Below, piece after piece: positions 1 to 11,654 of a stretch of 64,000 bases of DNA; the stretch's first letter is position 1, and each line of letters begins with the position of its first letter. The notes under the pieces were generated by a model. It saw only the letters and a program-made list of their open reading frames with translations, was not told the DNA's origin and did no database searches. The stretch is from Paracoccus lutimaris (GTDB lineage: Bacteria; Pseudomonadota; Alphaproteobacteria; Rhodobacterales; Rhodobacteraceae), in NCBI RefSeq assembly GCF_003337565.1, contig NZ_QPJL01000004.1, positions 62,001-126,000 of the forward strand, given 5' to 3'. The translations under genes and the position numbers were made by a program.

Positions 1-1865
<1,865 letters not shown>

Positions 1866-1949
1866 TCCCCTGAGCCGGCACGGACCCGGCCATGAATATT
1901 ACCCTTGCCCGGCGGCGGCGCCGGGCCGACTGATGGAGGAAGGAACCCA

Positions 1950-3356
1950 ATGAAAGTCAAGGACGTACTGGATCTGATGAAGGATGAGGATGTCGAATAT
2001 GTCGACGTTCGCTTCACCGATCCCAAAGGCAAGCTGCAGCACGTCACTCTGGTCGCCGACCTGGTGGACGAAGACCTGTTCGAGGAAGGCTTCATGTTCG
2101 ACGGCAGCTCGATTGCCGGCTGGAAGTCGATCGACCAGTCCGACATGAAGCTGATCTTTGATCCCTCGTCGGTCTATATCGACCCGTTCTATGCCGAAAA
2201 GACGCTGTGTGTGCATTGCAACGTGGCCGAGCCCGACACCGGCGAGGCCTATTCGCGCGACCCGCGCGGCACCGCCGTCAAGGCCGAGGCCTATCTGAAA
2301 TCCTCGGGCATTGGCGACACCGCCTATTTCGGCCCCGAGGCCGAGTTCTTCCTGTTCGACGACGTGCGCTATTCGGTCACCCCGCAGAAGGTCTCGTTCG
2401 AGATCGACGCCGTGGACGCCGCATGGAACACCGACACCGCCTATGAAGACGGCAACCTGGCCCATCGCGCGCCCCACAAGGGCGGCTACTTCCCGGTCAA
2501 CCCCATCGACACCGCGCAGGATATCCGCGGCGAGATGCTCTCGACCATGAAGCGCATGGGCATCAAGGTCGATAAGCACCACCACGAGGTCGCGACCTGC
2601 CAGCACGAGCTGGGCATGATCTTCGGCGGGCTGGTCGAGCAGGCCGACAACATCCAGAAATACAAATACGTCATCCACAACGTCGCCGCCGCCTATGGCA
2701 AGTCGGTGACCTTCATGCCCAAGCCCATGAAGGGCGACAACGGCAGTGGCATGCATGTCAACATGTCGATCTGGAAGGACGGCAAGCCGCTGTTCGCCGG
2801 CGACAAATATGCGGACCTGTCGCAAGAGGCGCTGTATTTCATCGGCGGCATCCTCAAGCACGCGAAAGCCCTGAACGCGCTCACGAACCCGGCGACGAAC
2901 AGCTACAAGCGCCTGATCCCCGGCTTCGAGGCCCCGGTTCTGCGCGCCTATTCGGCCCGCAACCGCTCGGGCTGCGTGCGGATTCCGTGGACCGAAAGCC
3001 CGAAAGCCAAGCGCGTCGAGGCCCGTTTCCCCGATCCGGCCGCAAACCCCTATCTGGCATTCGCAGCGCTGCTGATGGCTGGCATCGACGGCATCAAGAA
3101 CAAGATCGATCCGGGTCCGGCTTCGGACAAGGATCTGTACGATCTGCCGCCCGAAGAGCTGGCCGAGATCCCGACCGTCTGCGGCAGCCTGCGCGAGGCG
3201 CTGGAAGAGCTTGAGAAGGACATGGACTTCCTGCTGCAGGGCGACGTCTTCACCCGCGACCAGCTGGAAAGCTATATCAAGCTGAAATGGGAAGAGGTCT
3301 ATGCCTATGAGCATACCCCCCACCCGGTCGAATACGCGATGTATTACAGCTGCTGA
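1950..3356 (+). CDS. glnA: Glutamine synthetase, type I
   Basis: The 468-residue enzyme makes glutamine from glutamate and ammonium using ATP and is the main ammonium-assimilation step. Recognisable parts are the N-terminal beta-grasp domain (DGSSIAGW at 51-58), the metal and glutamate site FGPEAEFF at 127-134, and NGSGMHVN at 264-271. Tyr397 in DLYDLPPEE matches the adenylylation site, so covalent regulation by GlnE is expected. The start is set by a good Shine-Dalgarno (ggaggaagg) just upstream of the ATG at 1950. A strong hairpin terminator follows the stop. It is the second gene of glnBA. Confidence 0.98.
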   Translation: MKVKDVLDLMKDEDVEYVDVRFTDPKGKLQHVTLVADLVDEDLFEEGFMFDGSSIAGWKSIDQSDMKLIFDPSSVYIDPFYAEKTLCVHCNVAEPDTGEAYSRDPRGTAVKAEAYLKSSGIGDTAYFGPEAEFFLFDDVRYSVTPQKVSFEIDAVDAAWNTDTAYEDGNLAHRAPHKGGYFPVNPIDTAQDIRGEMLSTMKRMGIKVDKHHHEVATCQHELGMIFGGLVEQADNIQKYKYVIHNVAAAYGKSVTFMPKPMKGDNGSGMHVNMSIWKDGKPLFAGDKYADLSQEALYFIGGILKHAKALNALTNPATNSYKRLIPGFEAPVLRAYSARNRSGCVRIPWTESPKAKRVEARFPDPAANPYLAFAALLMAGIDGIKNKIDPGPASDKDLYDLPPEELAEIPTVCGSLREALEELEKDMDFLLQGDVFTRDQLESYIKLKWEEVYAYEHTPHPVEYAMYYSC

Positions 3357-3379
3357 TCGCTTGTCGCTCACGCAAAAGG

Positions 3380-3405
3380 AAAGGCGCCCCTCGGGGCGCC
3401 TTTCT
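3380..3405 (+). terminator. Rho-independent terminator after glnA
   Basis: A GC-rich inverted repeat (arms aaggcgcccc and ggggcgcctt) follows the glnA stop by about 25 bp and leads into a short T-rich run. It sits between the convergent glnA and the leftward GntP permease gene. Confidence 0.8.
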
Positions 3406-3423
3406 GGTTTCAGGACCCGGGCC

Positions 3424-4809
3424 TTACAGCCCCAGCGACCCCAGCAGGATGACCGCGATGGTGGCCAGAACCGGGATCGCCACCGCCACCACGAAGATGT
3501 CGCTGTAGCTTTTCTTGTGGGTCATGCCGGTGATCGCCAGAAGCGTGATCACCGCGCCATTATGGGGCAGCGCGTCGAACCCGCCCGAGGACAGCGCGGT
3601 CACGCGATGCATCAGCTCCATGCTGATGCCCTGATCGCGGGCCATGGTGGCGAATTGCTCACCCAGCGCATTCAACGCGATGGACATGCCCCCCGAGGCC
3701 GAGCCGGTGATCCCCGCCAGCACGTTCACCGCCACCGCCAGCGAGGCGACGGGATTGGTCGGAAACAGCGACAAAACCGCGTCGCGGATGATCGCGAAGG
3801 CCGGCAACGAGGCGATGACCGCGCCATAACCCACCTCGGAGGCGGTGTTGAAGATCGGCAGAAGCGACCCCATCGTGCCCGAGTTCACCGTCTCCTTCAC
3901 ATCGGCGAAGCGGCGCCAGTTCAGCCCCAGAGCCAGCAGGATCGAAACGGTCAGCGAGACGATGATCGCCCAGATTCCGGCGACGCTGGGCAGCGTCGTC
4001 GCGCCGTATTTCGCATCCGCCAGATAGGCGGCGTCCATGCCCGGGATGATCACATAGGTGCAAAGCGCGTTCAGGACGATCACCGCCACTACCGGCAGGA
4101 TGGCGACGGCAAAGCCGGGCAGGTCTGCATCCTCGGCAAGCGAGCTGTCGGCGGCGGTGCGGGCATGCTGGCCATAGCCCTCGGAGCGGGCATGGGCGGC
4201 GGCAGCGCGGCGGTTCAGCCACATAACGCCCCCGGCCAGCATCACCAGACCGGCAAAGGTGCCCAGGATCGGTGCGGCAAAGACATTGGTGCCGAAAAAC
4301 GGCATCGGGATCGCGTTCTGGATCGCCGGCGTGCCGGGAAACGCGGTCATGGTAAAGGTGAAGGACCCCAGCGCGATGGTGGCCGGCAGCAGGCGCTTGG
4401 GCACATCAGCACGGCGAAACAGCGAATTGGCGATGGGATAGATGGCAAAGGCCACGACAAACAGCGACACGCCGCCATAGGTCAGCACGCCGCAGGCCAG
4501 CACCACGGCCAGAATGGCACGCTCTGCGCCGACCTTCTTGACGATCATCTCGGCAATGGTGCGCGCCGCGCCACTGTCGGCCATGACCTTGCCGAATATC
4601 GCCCCCAGCAGAAACAGCGGGAAATAGGTAATAACATAGCCGCCCAGCGACTTCATGAACACTTGGGTATAGGTGGCCAGAACCGGTAACCCCCCAGACA
4701 TCGACACCGCGAACAGCGCCAGAAGCGGGGCGAGGATCAGCACATTGATCCCGCGATAGGCCAGATACATCAACAGGATCAGTGACAGGAAAATACCTAG
4801 CAGTCCCAC
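3424..4809 (-). CDS. GntP-family permease (gluconate/hydroxy-acid type)
   Basis: This 461-residue polytopic inner-membrane protein has about a dozen hydrophobic segments and is related to the GntP family of proton symporters for gluconate, citrate or 3-hydroxybutyrate. The N-terminus is MGLLGIFLSLILLMYLAYRG, a membrane segment without signal cleavage, and segments such as TYGGVSLFVVAF are typical of the family. It lies 100 bp downstream of gntK on the same strand, so it may be part of the gluconate operon. It differs clearly from the other GntP member at 5431-6807, so its substrate may differ too. The substrate cannot be read from the sequence. Confidence 0.85.
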   Translation of the reverse strand: MGLLGIFLSLILLMYLAYRGINVLILAPLLALFAVSMSGGLPVLATYTQVFMKSLGGYVITYFPLFLLGAIFGKVMADSGAARTIAEMIVKKVGAERAILAVVLACGVLTYGGVSLFVVAFAIYPIANSLFRRADVPKRLLPATIALGSFTFTMTAFPGTPAIQNAIPMPFFGTNVFAAPILGTFAGLVMLAGGVMWLNRRAAAAHARSEGYGQHARTAADSSLAEDADLPGFAVAILPVVAVIVLNALCTYVIIPGMDAAYLADAKYGATTLPSVAGIWAIIVSLTVSILLALGLNWRRFADVKETVNSGTMGSLLPIFNTASEVGYGAVIASLPAFAIIRDAVLSLFPTNPVASLAVAVNVLAGITGSASGGMSIALNALGEQFATMARDQGISMELMHRVTALSSGGFDALPHNGAVITLLAITGMTHKKSYSDIFVVAVAIPVLATIAVILLGSLGL

Positions 4810-4909
4810 GAATCCCTCCTTTGGATGGTGGTTTCAAAAAATGCCGGAAATCGTCCGGAATATGATCCGCGCGCAAGGCCGCAGCGGACGGGAGGGACCG
4901 GATCGGACC

Positions 4910-5434
4910 CTATCGGGCCTCTTTGGGGGACAGAGCCAGCAGGTGCAAGGCCGCCTCGACCTGCTTTTCAATGCTTGACGCCATGTCGATAACGACGCCG
5001 TCCTCGTCAGGACCCAGCATTTCCAGCGTGGCGAGCTGCGAATCCAAAAGCTTGGGCGGAAAGAAGTGTCCCTCGCGATGGCCCAGCCGCTCGGTCAGGA
5101 TTTTTCGCGTGCCGTGGACATGCAAAAAGCGCACCCGCGGCGCGCCGCTGCGCAGGATGTCGCGATAGGCGCGCTTGAGCGACGAGCACCCCATGACCGA
5201 GCTTTGGCCCCGCGCCTCGGCCTTGGCCAGCTCGCCCGCCAGCGCCTGCAGCCAGGGCGCGCGGTCCTCGTCGGTCAGCGGGTGTCCGGCGGCCATCTTG
5301 GCGACATTGGCGGCGGGGTGAAAGGCGTCCCCCTCGGTAAAGGGCCAGCCCAGACGCTGGGCCAGCGCGGTGCCGGTGGTGGTCTTGCCGCTGCCCGAGA
5401 CCCCCATGACGACGATATGCTGAACCCCGCTCAC
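4910..5434 (-). CDS. gntK: Gluconokinase
   Basis: The enzyme phosphorylates D-gluconate to 6-phosphogluconate for the Entner-Doudoroff or pentose phosphate pathway. The P-loop GVSGSGKTT lies at residues 11-19, followed by the substrate-binding GDAFHP. At 174 residues it has the usual length of the GntK/thermoresistant gluconokinase family. I chose a GTG start at 5434 because it overlaps the stop of the upstream permease as GTGA and gives MSGVQHIVVMGVSGSGKTT; a longer open frame upstream is unlikely to be translated. Translational coupling with the permease gene is probable. Confidence 0.92.
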   Translation of the reverse strand: MSGVQHIVVMGVSGSGKTTTGTALAQRLGWPFTEGDAFHPAANVAKMAAGHPLTDEDRAPWLQALAGELAKAEARGQSSVMGCSSLKRAYRDILRSGAPRVRFLHVHGTRKILTERLGHREGHFFPPKLLDSQLATLEMLGPDEDGVVIDMASSIEKQVEAALHLLALSPKEAR

Positions 5435-6807
5435 AGCAGCCACCAGCCGATCAGCGCGAGGACAAAGCCGATCGAACCCAGCAGCGTCTCCATCACCGTC
5501 CATGTCCGCAGCGTGGTTTTTTCATCCATGTTCAGGAACCTCCCCACCAGCCAGAAGCCGGAATCGTTGAAATGGCTCAGCACGGTCGCGCCGCTGGCAA
5601 TGGCGATGACCAGAAAACAGCGGTCGAACTCGCTCAGCCCCGTGGTCGCGGCGACGGTCGGCGCGATCAGCCCGGCGGTGGTGGTCAGTGCCACCGTGGC
5701 CGAACCCTGCGCAACCCGCAGCGCCGTCGAGATGACGAAGGCCGCGACGATCAGCGGCATGCCGATGGCGTCCAGACTGCCGGCCAGCGCCTGCCCGATG
5801 CCGGTGGCGCGCAAGACGCCCCCGAACATGCCGCCCGCGCCTGTCACCAGAATGATGGCGCAGATCGGGGCGAGGGCGCGGTCCATGATCCGCTCGATAT
5901 CCGCCAGACTGCGCCCCTGCCCCAAAAGAAAGATCGAGGCGATGACCGTGATCAGCAGTGCCACCGGCGTCTGCCCGATCAGCCGCAGGAAGGTGACCCA
6001 GACCGCCTCGCCGTCGATCACGCCCATCGTGGCCAGCGTGTTCAGCCCGGTATTGAGAAAGATCAGCACCAGCGGCAGCAACAGGATGGTCAGCACCCGG
6101 CTGAACTCCGGCGCCGGCCCGCGCGCGGCGTCGGCCGCATCCACCCCCAAGAGCTCCGGCACCGGCAGATGGATGCGCTTGCCTGACCACAGCCCGAACA
6201 GGTAGCTGCCCAGAAACCATGTCGGCAGCGCCAGAATCAGCCCGACGATCAGCAAAAGCCCGATATCGGCGCCCAGCAGATCCCCCGCCGCGACCGGCCC
6301 CGGATGGGGCGGCACAAAGGCATGCATGACCGCGAATGCCCCCGCCGCAGGCAGCGCATAAAGCAGGACCGAGCCGCCAAAGCGCAGCGCCACGCTGAAG
6401 ATGATCGGCAGCATCACCACCAGCCCGGCATCGAAAAAGATCGGAAAGCCGAACATCAGCGAGGCAATGCCCAAGGCCAGCGGCGCGCGATCCGCCCCGA
6501 ACTTGTTGATCAGCCGGTCGGCCAGCACCTGCGCACCCCCCGAAACCTCAAGCATCCGCCCGATCATCGCGCCAAAGCCCACCAGCAGCGCGACCGAGGC
6601 CAGCGTGCCGCCGAACCCCTCCATCAGCGTCGGCACCACCTTGGCATAGGGCACCCCCGCCGCCAGCGCCGTCAGCAGGCTGACCAGCACCAGCGAGACA
6701 AAGGCATGCAGCCGGAAACGCATGATCAGGATCAGCAGCAGCACCACCGCCAGCGCCGCGATCGTCAGCAGCACAGGCGTGCTGTAAACCGGTTCAATCG
6801 GAGTCAT
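5431..6807 (-). CDS. gntT: Gluconate:H+ symporter, GntP family
   Basis: This 458-residue inner-membrane permease imports gluconate with protons. It has about 12-14 hydrophobic segments and GntP-family signatures such as FGFPIFFDAGLVVMLP and HAFVPPHPGP, which are typical of genuine gluconate permeases. It is the first gene of a leftward cluster (permease, gluconokinase, second GntP permease) and its stop overlaps the gntK start by four bases. No GntR-type regulator is adjacent. Its 5' end is divergent from purB over about 155 bp, which must hold both promoters. Confidence 0.93.
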   Translation of the reverse strand: MTPIEPVYSTPVLLTIAALAVVLLLILIMRFRLHAFVSLVLVSLLTALAAGVPYAKVVPTLMEGFGGTLASVALLVGFGAMIGRMLEVSGGAQVLADRLINKFGADRAPLALGIASLMFGFPIFFDAGLVVMLPIIFSVALRFGGSVLLYALPAAGAFAVMHAFVPPHPGPVAAGDLLGADIGLLLIVGLILALPTWFLGSYLFGLWSGKRIHLPVPELLGVDAADAARGPAPEFSRVLTILLLPLVLIFLNTGLNTLATMGVIDGEAVWVTFLRLIGQTPVALLITVIASIFLLGQGRSLADIERIMDRALAPICAIILVTGAGGMFGGVLRATGIGQALAGSLDAIGMPLIVAAFVISTALRVAQGSATVALTTTAGLIAPTVAATTGLSEFDRCFLVIAIASGATVLSHFNDSGFWLVGRFLNMDEKTTLRTWTVMETLLGSIGFVLALIGWWLL

Positions 6808-6962
6808 CTTTCCCTCGCGTTAATGCAATTTGCCCAGAAATTCCGCCCGGACAGCAAAGGCAGGCGCCCCGGTCCCGGCATGTGGAACTGCCATCATGCG
6901 CGCGCGGCGGTTGCGGGCAAGGGGGCATGGGGCTACAAGCCCCGCAAATACAGGAGAATCCG

Positions 6963-8279
6963 ATGATCCCGCGCTATTCCCGTCCTGAAATGACCGCCAT
7001 CTGGTCGCCCGAGACCAAGTTCCGCATCTGGTACGAGATCGAGGCCTATGCCTGCGATGCCCAGGCCGATCTGGGCGTGATCCCGCGCGAAAACGCCGAG
7101 GCCGTCTGGCGCGCCAAGGATGTCGAATTCGACGTGGCCCGCATCGACGAGATCGAGGCCGTGACCAAGCATGACGTCATCGCCTTCCTGACCCATCTGG
7201 CCGAGCATATCGGCGCCGATGAGGCGCGCTTTGTCCATCAGGGCATGACCAGCTCGGACGTGCTCGACACCACGCTGAACGTCCAGCTTGTGCGCGCTGC
7301 CGATATCCTGCTGGCCGATATGGACCGGGTGCTGGCGGCGCTGAAAAAGCGCGCCTATGAGCATAAGGACACCGTCCGCATCGGCCGCAGCCACGGCATC
7401 CATGCCGAGCCGACGACCATGGGCCTGACCTTCGCCCGCTTCTACGCCGAGATGGACCGCAACAAGGCCCGCCTGCAGGCCGCACGCGAGGAAATCGCGA
7501 CCGGCGCCATCTCGGGCGCGGTCGGCACCTTCGCCAATATCGACCCCCGCGTCGAAGAGCATGTCTGCAAGATGCTGGGCCTGCGCCCCGAGCCGATCAG
7601 CACGCAGGTCATCCCCCGCGACCGCCACGCCATGTTCTTTGCCACGCTGGGCGTCATCGCCAGCTCGATCGAGAACATCGCCATTGAGATCCGCCACATG
7701 CAGCGCACCGAGGTGCTTGAGGCCGAGGAATTCTTCAGCCCCGGCCAGAAGGGCAGCTCGGCCATGCCGCACAAGCGCAACCCGGTCCTGACCGAGAACC
7801 TGACCGGCCTTGCCCGGCTGGTGCGCATGGCCGTCGTCCCGGCGCTAGAGAACGTGGCGCTGTGGCATGAACGCGACATCAGCCATTCCTCGGTCGAACG
7901 CGGCATCGCCCCGGACACCACGATCACGCTGGATTTCGCCCTGAACCGTCTGGCCGGCGTCATCGAAAAGCTGGTGATCTATCCCGAGAACATGCTGAGA
8001 AACATGAATAAGTTCAAAGGCCTGGTCATGTCGCAGCGGGTACTTCTGGCGCTGACGCAGGCGGGTGTCTCGCGCGAGGATGCCTACCGCCTCGTGCAGC
8101 GCAACGCCATGAAGGTCTGGGAACAGGGCGCGGATTTCAAGACCGAGCTTCTGGCCGATTCCGAGGTGACGGCGGCACTGTCCCCTGCCGAAATCGAGGA
8201 AAAATTCGACCTTGGCTATCACACCAAGCATGTCGACACGATCTTTGCCCGGGTATTTGGTGAAAATGCCGCGCATTAA
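6963..8279 (+). CDS. purB: Adenylosuccinate lyase
   Basis: The 438-residue enzyme of the fumarase/aspartase superfamily acts twice in purine synthesis, on SAICAR and on adenylosuccinate, releasing fumarate each time. The superfamily signature GSSAMPHKRNP is at residues 264-274, the substrate motif TSSD near residue 97, and GRSHGIHAEP, with a catalytic His, near 141-150. The start at 6963 is preceded by an aggagaatcc Shine-Dalgarno; the longer upstream frame lacks family similarity. A FliG-like gene follows 72 bp downstream on the same strand. Confidence 0.97.
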   Translation: MIPRYSRPEMTAIWSPETKFRIWYEIEAYACDAQADLGVIPRENAEAVWRAKDVEFDVARIDEIEAVTKHDVIAFLTHLAEHIGADEARFVHQGMTSSDVLDTTLNVQLVRAADILLADMDRVLAALKKRAYEHKDTVRIGRSHGIHAEPTTMGLTFARFYAEMDRNKARLQAAREEIATGAISGAVGTFANIDPRVEEHVCKMLGLRPEPISTQVIPRDRHAMFFATLGVIASSIENIAIEIRHMQRTEVLEAEEFFSPGQKGSSAMPHKRNPVLTENLTGLARLVRMAVVPALENVALWHERDISHSSVERGIAPDTTITLDFALNRLAGVIEKLVIYPENMLRNMNKFKGLVMSQRVLLALTQAGVSREDAYRLVQRNAMKVWEQGADFKTELLADSEVTAALSPAEIEEKFDLGYHTKHVDTIFARVFGENAAH

Positions 8280-8351
8280 GCCGGGCATTAACCCGTAGTT
8301 CGCAAATCTCTGCCAGATTGCCCCTGAAACGGAATGAATCGGGGGCAATTC

Positions 8352-9446
8352 ATGGGCATCGCAGTCATCGCGGGACCGGCGCTGAATGCGCGGCAGAAAG
8401 CCGCCATCATCGTGCGGTTGGTCCTTGCCGAGGGCGAGGATATCGACCTTGCCCAGCTGCCACCGGGGCTGCAGACCGATCTGGCGCAAGAAATGGCGCT
8501 GATGGGCATGGTGGATCGCAACACCCGCAATGCCGTCGTGGCCGAGTTCTGCGAAAAGCTCGAGGCGGTGGGGCTTTCCTTTCCCGGCGATATCGACAGC
8601 ACACTGGACCTGCTGGACGGGCATCTCTCGCCCGACACCACCGACCGGCTGCGACGCATGGCCGCCCTGAACGGCGCCGGCGACCCCTGGGACCGCATCT
8701 CGAACATGGCGCCGACGCTTCTGACCTCGCTTGCCCGCACCGAGGCAGTCGAGATCGCGGCGGTGATGTTCTCGAAACTGCCGGTGCCGCGCGCGGCCGA
8801 AGTCTTTGGCCTGCTGGAGCCGGAGCTGGCGCGGCAGATCGCCTATGCGATGAGCCTGACCGGCGGCATCGATTCGGAGGCGCTGCAGCGCATCGGCAAG
8901 GCGCTGATCCAGGCCGCCGATGCCGTACCGCAGCCCCCGCTTGCCGGCAAGGCCGGTGAAAAGGTCGGCGCGATCCTGAACTCCTCCGCTTCCTCGATGC
9001 GCGACAGCGTGCTTGAAGGGCTGGACCAGGACGACGCCGATTTTGCCGGCGAGGTCCGCAAGACCATCTTTACCTGGGCCCATATCCCGACGCGGATCGA
9101 TCCGCGCGACATCGCCCGCGTCACGCGCGAGGTGGACAATGCCGTGCTGATCAAGGCGCTGGCCGGCGCGCGCGGCAAAGATCAGCCGACGGTGGATTTC
9201 CTGCTGGGCGGGATTTCCTCGCGTCTGGCCGAAACCATGCGCGAGGAAATGGAGGCGCTTGGCAAGGTCTCGGTCAAGGATGCCGAGGAAGCGATGGATC
9301 AGGTCGTCGCCGCCATCCGCCGGATGGAGGCGGCGGGCGATCTGTTCCTGATCGCCAAGGAGGAAGGCGAGGAAGGCGAGCAAACCGAGGGAGGCGAGGA
9401 GGAGGCTGACAGCAACGCCCCCGCCCCCGACCATGGCGCCGGTTAA
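8352..9446 (+). CDS. FliG-like flagellar motor switch protein, without flagellar neighbours
   Basis: The 364-residue product resembles FliG, the C-ring protein that binds FliF and MotA. The clearest match is the C-terminal half: EKVGAILN, then EVDNAVLIKALAGA, then SSRLAETMREEMEALG and VKDAEEAMDQVV, the order of FliG middle and C-terminal domains. The EHPQ motif of canonical FliG is not present; the corresponding region reads LLTSLARTEAVEIAA. The C-terminus ends in an acidic, low-complexity tail rich in Glu and Gly. The ATG at 8352 has gggggc upstream; an ATG at 8334 is the alternative. No other flagellar gene is in the window. It may serve a divergent motor or another role. Confidence 0.8.
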   Translation: MGIAVIAGPALNARQKAAIIVRLVLAEGEDIDLAQLPPGLQTDLAQEMALMGMVDRNTRNAVVAEFCEKLEAVGLSFPGDIDSTLDLLDGHLSPDTTDRLRRMAALNGAGDPWDRISNMAPTLLTSLARTEAVEIAAVMFSKLPVPRAAEVFGLLEPELARQIAYAMSLTGGIDSEALQRIGKALIQAADAVPQPPLAGKAGEKVGAILNSSASSMRDSVLEGLDQDDADFAGEVRKTIFTWAHIPTRIDPRDIARVTREVDNAVLIKALAGARGKDQPTVDFLLGGISSRLAETMREEMEALGKVSVKDAEEAMDQVVAAIRRMEAAGDLFLIAKEEGEEGEQTEGGEEEADSNAPAPDHGAG

Positions 9447-9608
9447 GCCGGTGCCGCGCCCGCATGACGACCTGCTCGCACGCCCGCCCGTCATACCCTT
9501 GCCCGTCTTACTCTTGCCCACCCCCACCCTTGCCTGCCCGGGCCGACTGGCCTAGCACGGCGGGCGAGATACCGGTATATGGGCCGCGAACTGCTGGATG
9601 GAATTGCC

Positions 9609-9752
9609 ATGACCAATCGGATCGCCCTGGTTCTGGGCCTGCTCATCCTGATCCCGTTTGTGGCCGATGCCCTGGTTCTGCATTCGGGGTTGCCGGTTTT
9701 TCTTGGCAAGCAATTCGCCACGCTGATCGAATATCTGAGTTTCTGGCGCTAA
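9609..9752 (+). CDS. Small membrane protein upstream of gap (47 aa)
   Basis: A short open frame starts MTNRIALVLGLLILIPFVAD and ends in EYLSFWR. One hydrophobic segment spans about residues 5-20, followed by a short soluble tail ending in aromatic residues. Codon use is normal for the neighbourhood, with strong G/C at third positions. From memory, similar small proteins with an FWR ending occur upstream of gap in related Rhodobacteraceae, which supports it as a real gene; I cannot check this here. Function is unknown. The upstream Shine-Dalgarno is weak (ggatgg). Confidence 0.7.
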   Translation: MTNRIALVLGLLILIPFVADALVLHSGLPVFLGKQFATLIEYLSFWR

Positions 9753-10061
9753 CCCGAATGCCGCCAGCCTGACCGGCAAGATGCGGCGGCGGCGGGCAAT
9801 CTCACGACCGCGCAGGAACAACTGGCCTGGCGCGCAGGCCGGCAGCGGGGGCTCGCGCTGGTGCACTACGTCCTGACGGCAACGGGATCGTGCGCCTAGT
9901 TTCGGTCCCGGCATACGGCCACGGGGCTGTTTCGGACAGCATTGCCGGTCATCCGGCACGGATTTCCTGCCAATTCCATCCGGGCCGGTACGCAGACATT
10001 TGCATCCGTATCGAATGCGGGCTATCTGCAGACCGAACATCATCAGCGGCGGAGGAACCCC
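9753..10061. other. 309-bp intergenic region before gap
   Basis: No open frame here looks like a protein I recognise. The segment 9785-9899 has a plus-strand frame ending in a stop with moderately protein-like composition, but it has no convincing start. The 60 bases before gap hold its Shine-Dalgarno (ggcggaggaaccc). The gap promoter presumably lies here, but I cannot point to convincing -35/-10 boxes. Confidence 0.5.
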
Positions 10062-11063
<1,002 letters not shown>

Positions 11064-11086
11064 TCAGCCCCCCTTTGGAATGAAAC

Positions 11087-11120
11087 AAGCGCGCCCCGGC
11101 AACGGTGGCGCGCTTTTGTT
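11087..11120 (+). terminator. Rho-independent terminator after gap
   Basis: Nine-base perfect arms (aagcgcgcc at 11087-11095 and ggcgcgctt at 11107-11115) are followed by ttgtttt. It lies 23 bases after the gap stop. Confidence 0.88.
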
Positions 11121-11210
11121 TTCGACCGCCCGCATCGGCCCGGTCACCATAGTTCTATCCGGCACCGGTCCCAATGCCCGGCCCCTCGCTGCGATATCTT
11201 GCCGTCGTCG

Positions 11211-11525
11211 TCAGGCCTTGCGTGACAGGCGCCGCACATTGGCACGCGTGCGCCGGCGATAGGGTCGCAACGCCGCCGCCATGACGCGGTCAGCCCGCTC
11301 GCCCCGACCGGCAGCCCGCAACGCGGCCTGCATCGCCTCGGTGGCCGCATCGGCCTTTTCCAGCACCATGCGATGCGGTTCGGAATGGTCCTGTCTCAGC
11401 ACGCCCATCATGCCGGCAGTGCGTAGTGCAATGACCATCTGCGCTTCCCAGGCCATCTGGGCCATCTGCTGCCAAAGCAGCATCGGCGTGCGCAACGCCG
11501 AGAAATCCAATACACCGTAACTCAT
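11211..11525 (-). CDS. Conserved small protein of unknown function (104 aa)
   Basis: The product starts MSYGVLDFSALRTPMLLWQQ and ends in a strongly basic tail (RPYRRRTRANVRRLSRKA). The first half is amphipathic and rich in Met, Gln and Trp; the second half is helical and Ala/Arg-rich. Similar proteins of this size seem to recur in Rhodobacterales, sometimes labelled 'antifreeze protein' in databases without experimental basis; this is from memory. A basic tail could suit nucleic-acid or membrane-surface binding, but that is a guess. It is divergent from pyrC across a relatively AT-rich 130-bp spacer. No function can be assigned. Confidence 0.7.
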   Translation of the reverse strand: MSYGVLDFSALRTPMLLWQQMAQMAWEAQMVIALRTAGMMGVLRQDHSEPHRMVLEKADAATEAMQAALRAAGRGERADRVMAAALRPYRRRTRANVRRLSRKA

Positions 11526-11654
11526 ACCCGTTTCCTTTTAACCATACGGTAGCATGTAAGAATCTGCACGCACATGACAACCATGCCAAGTCATCCTTTC
11601 GTTTAGGCCGCGGCTCCTATGGCCATGCACCGCTTGCCAGTATAGAGGAAAAGA

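Noticed and set aside
9785-9899. Remnant gene upstream of gap
   Set aside because: The frame looks slightly protein-like but has no start, and I could not link it to a family with confidence.
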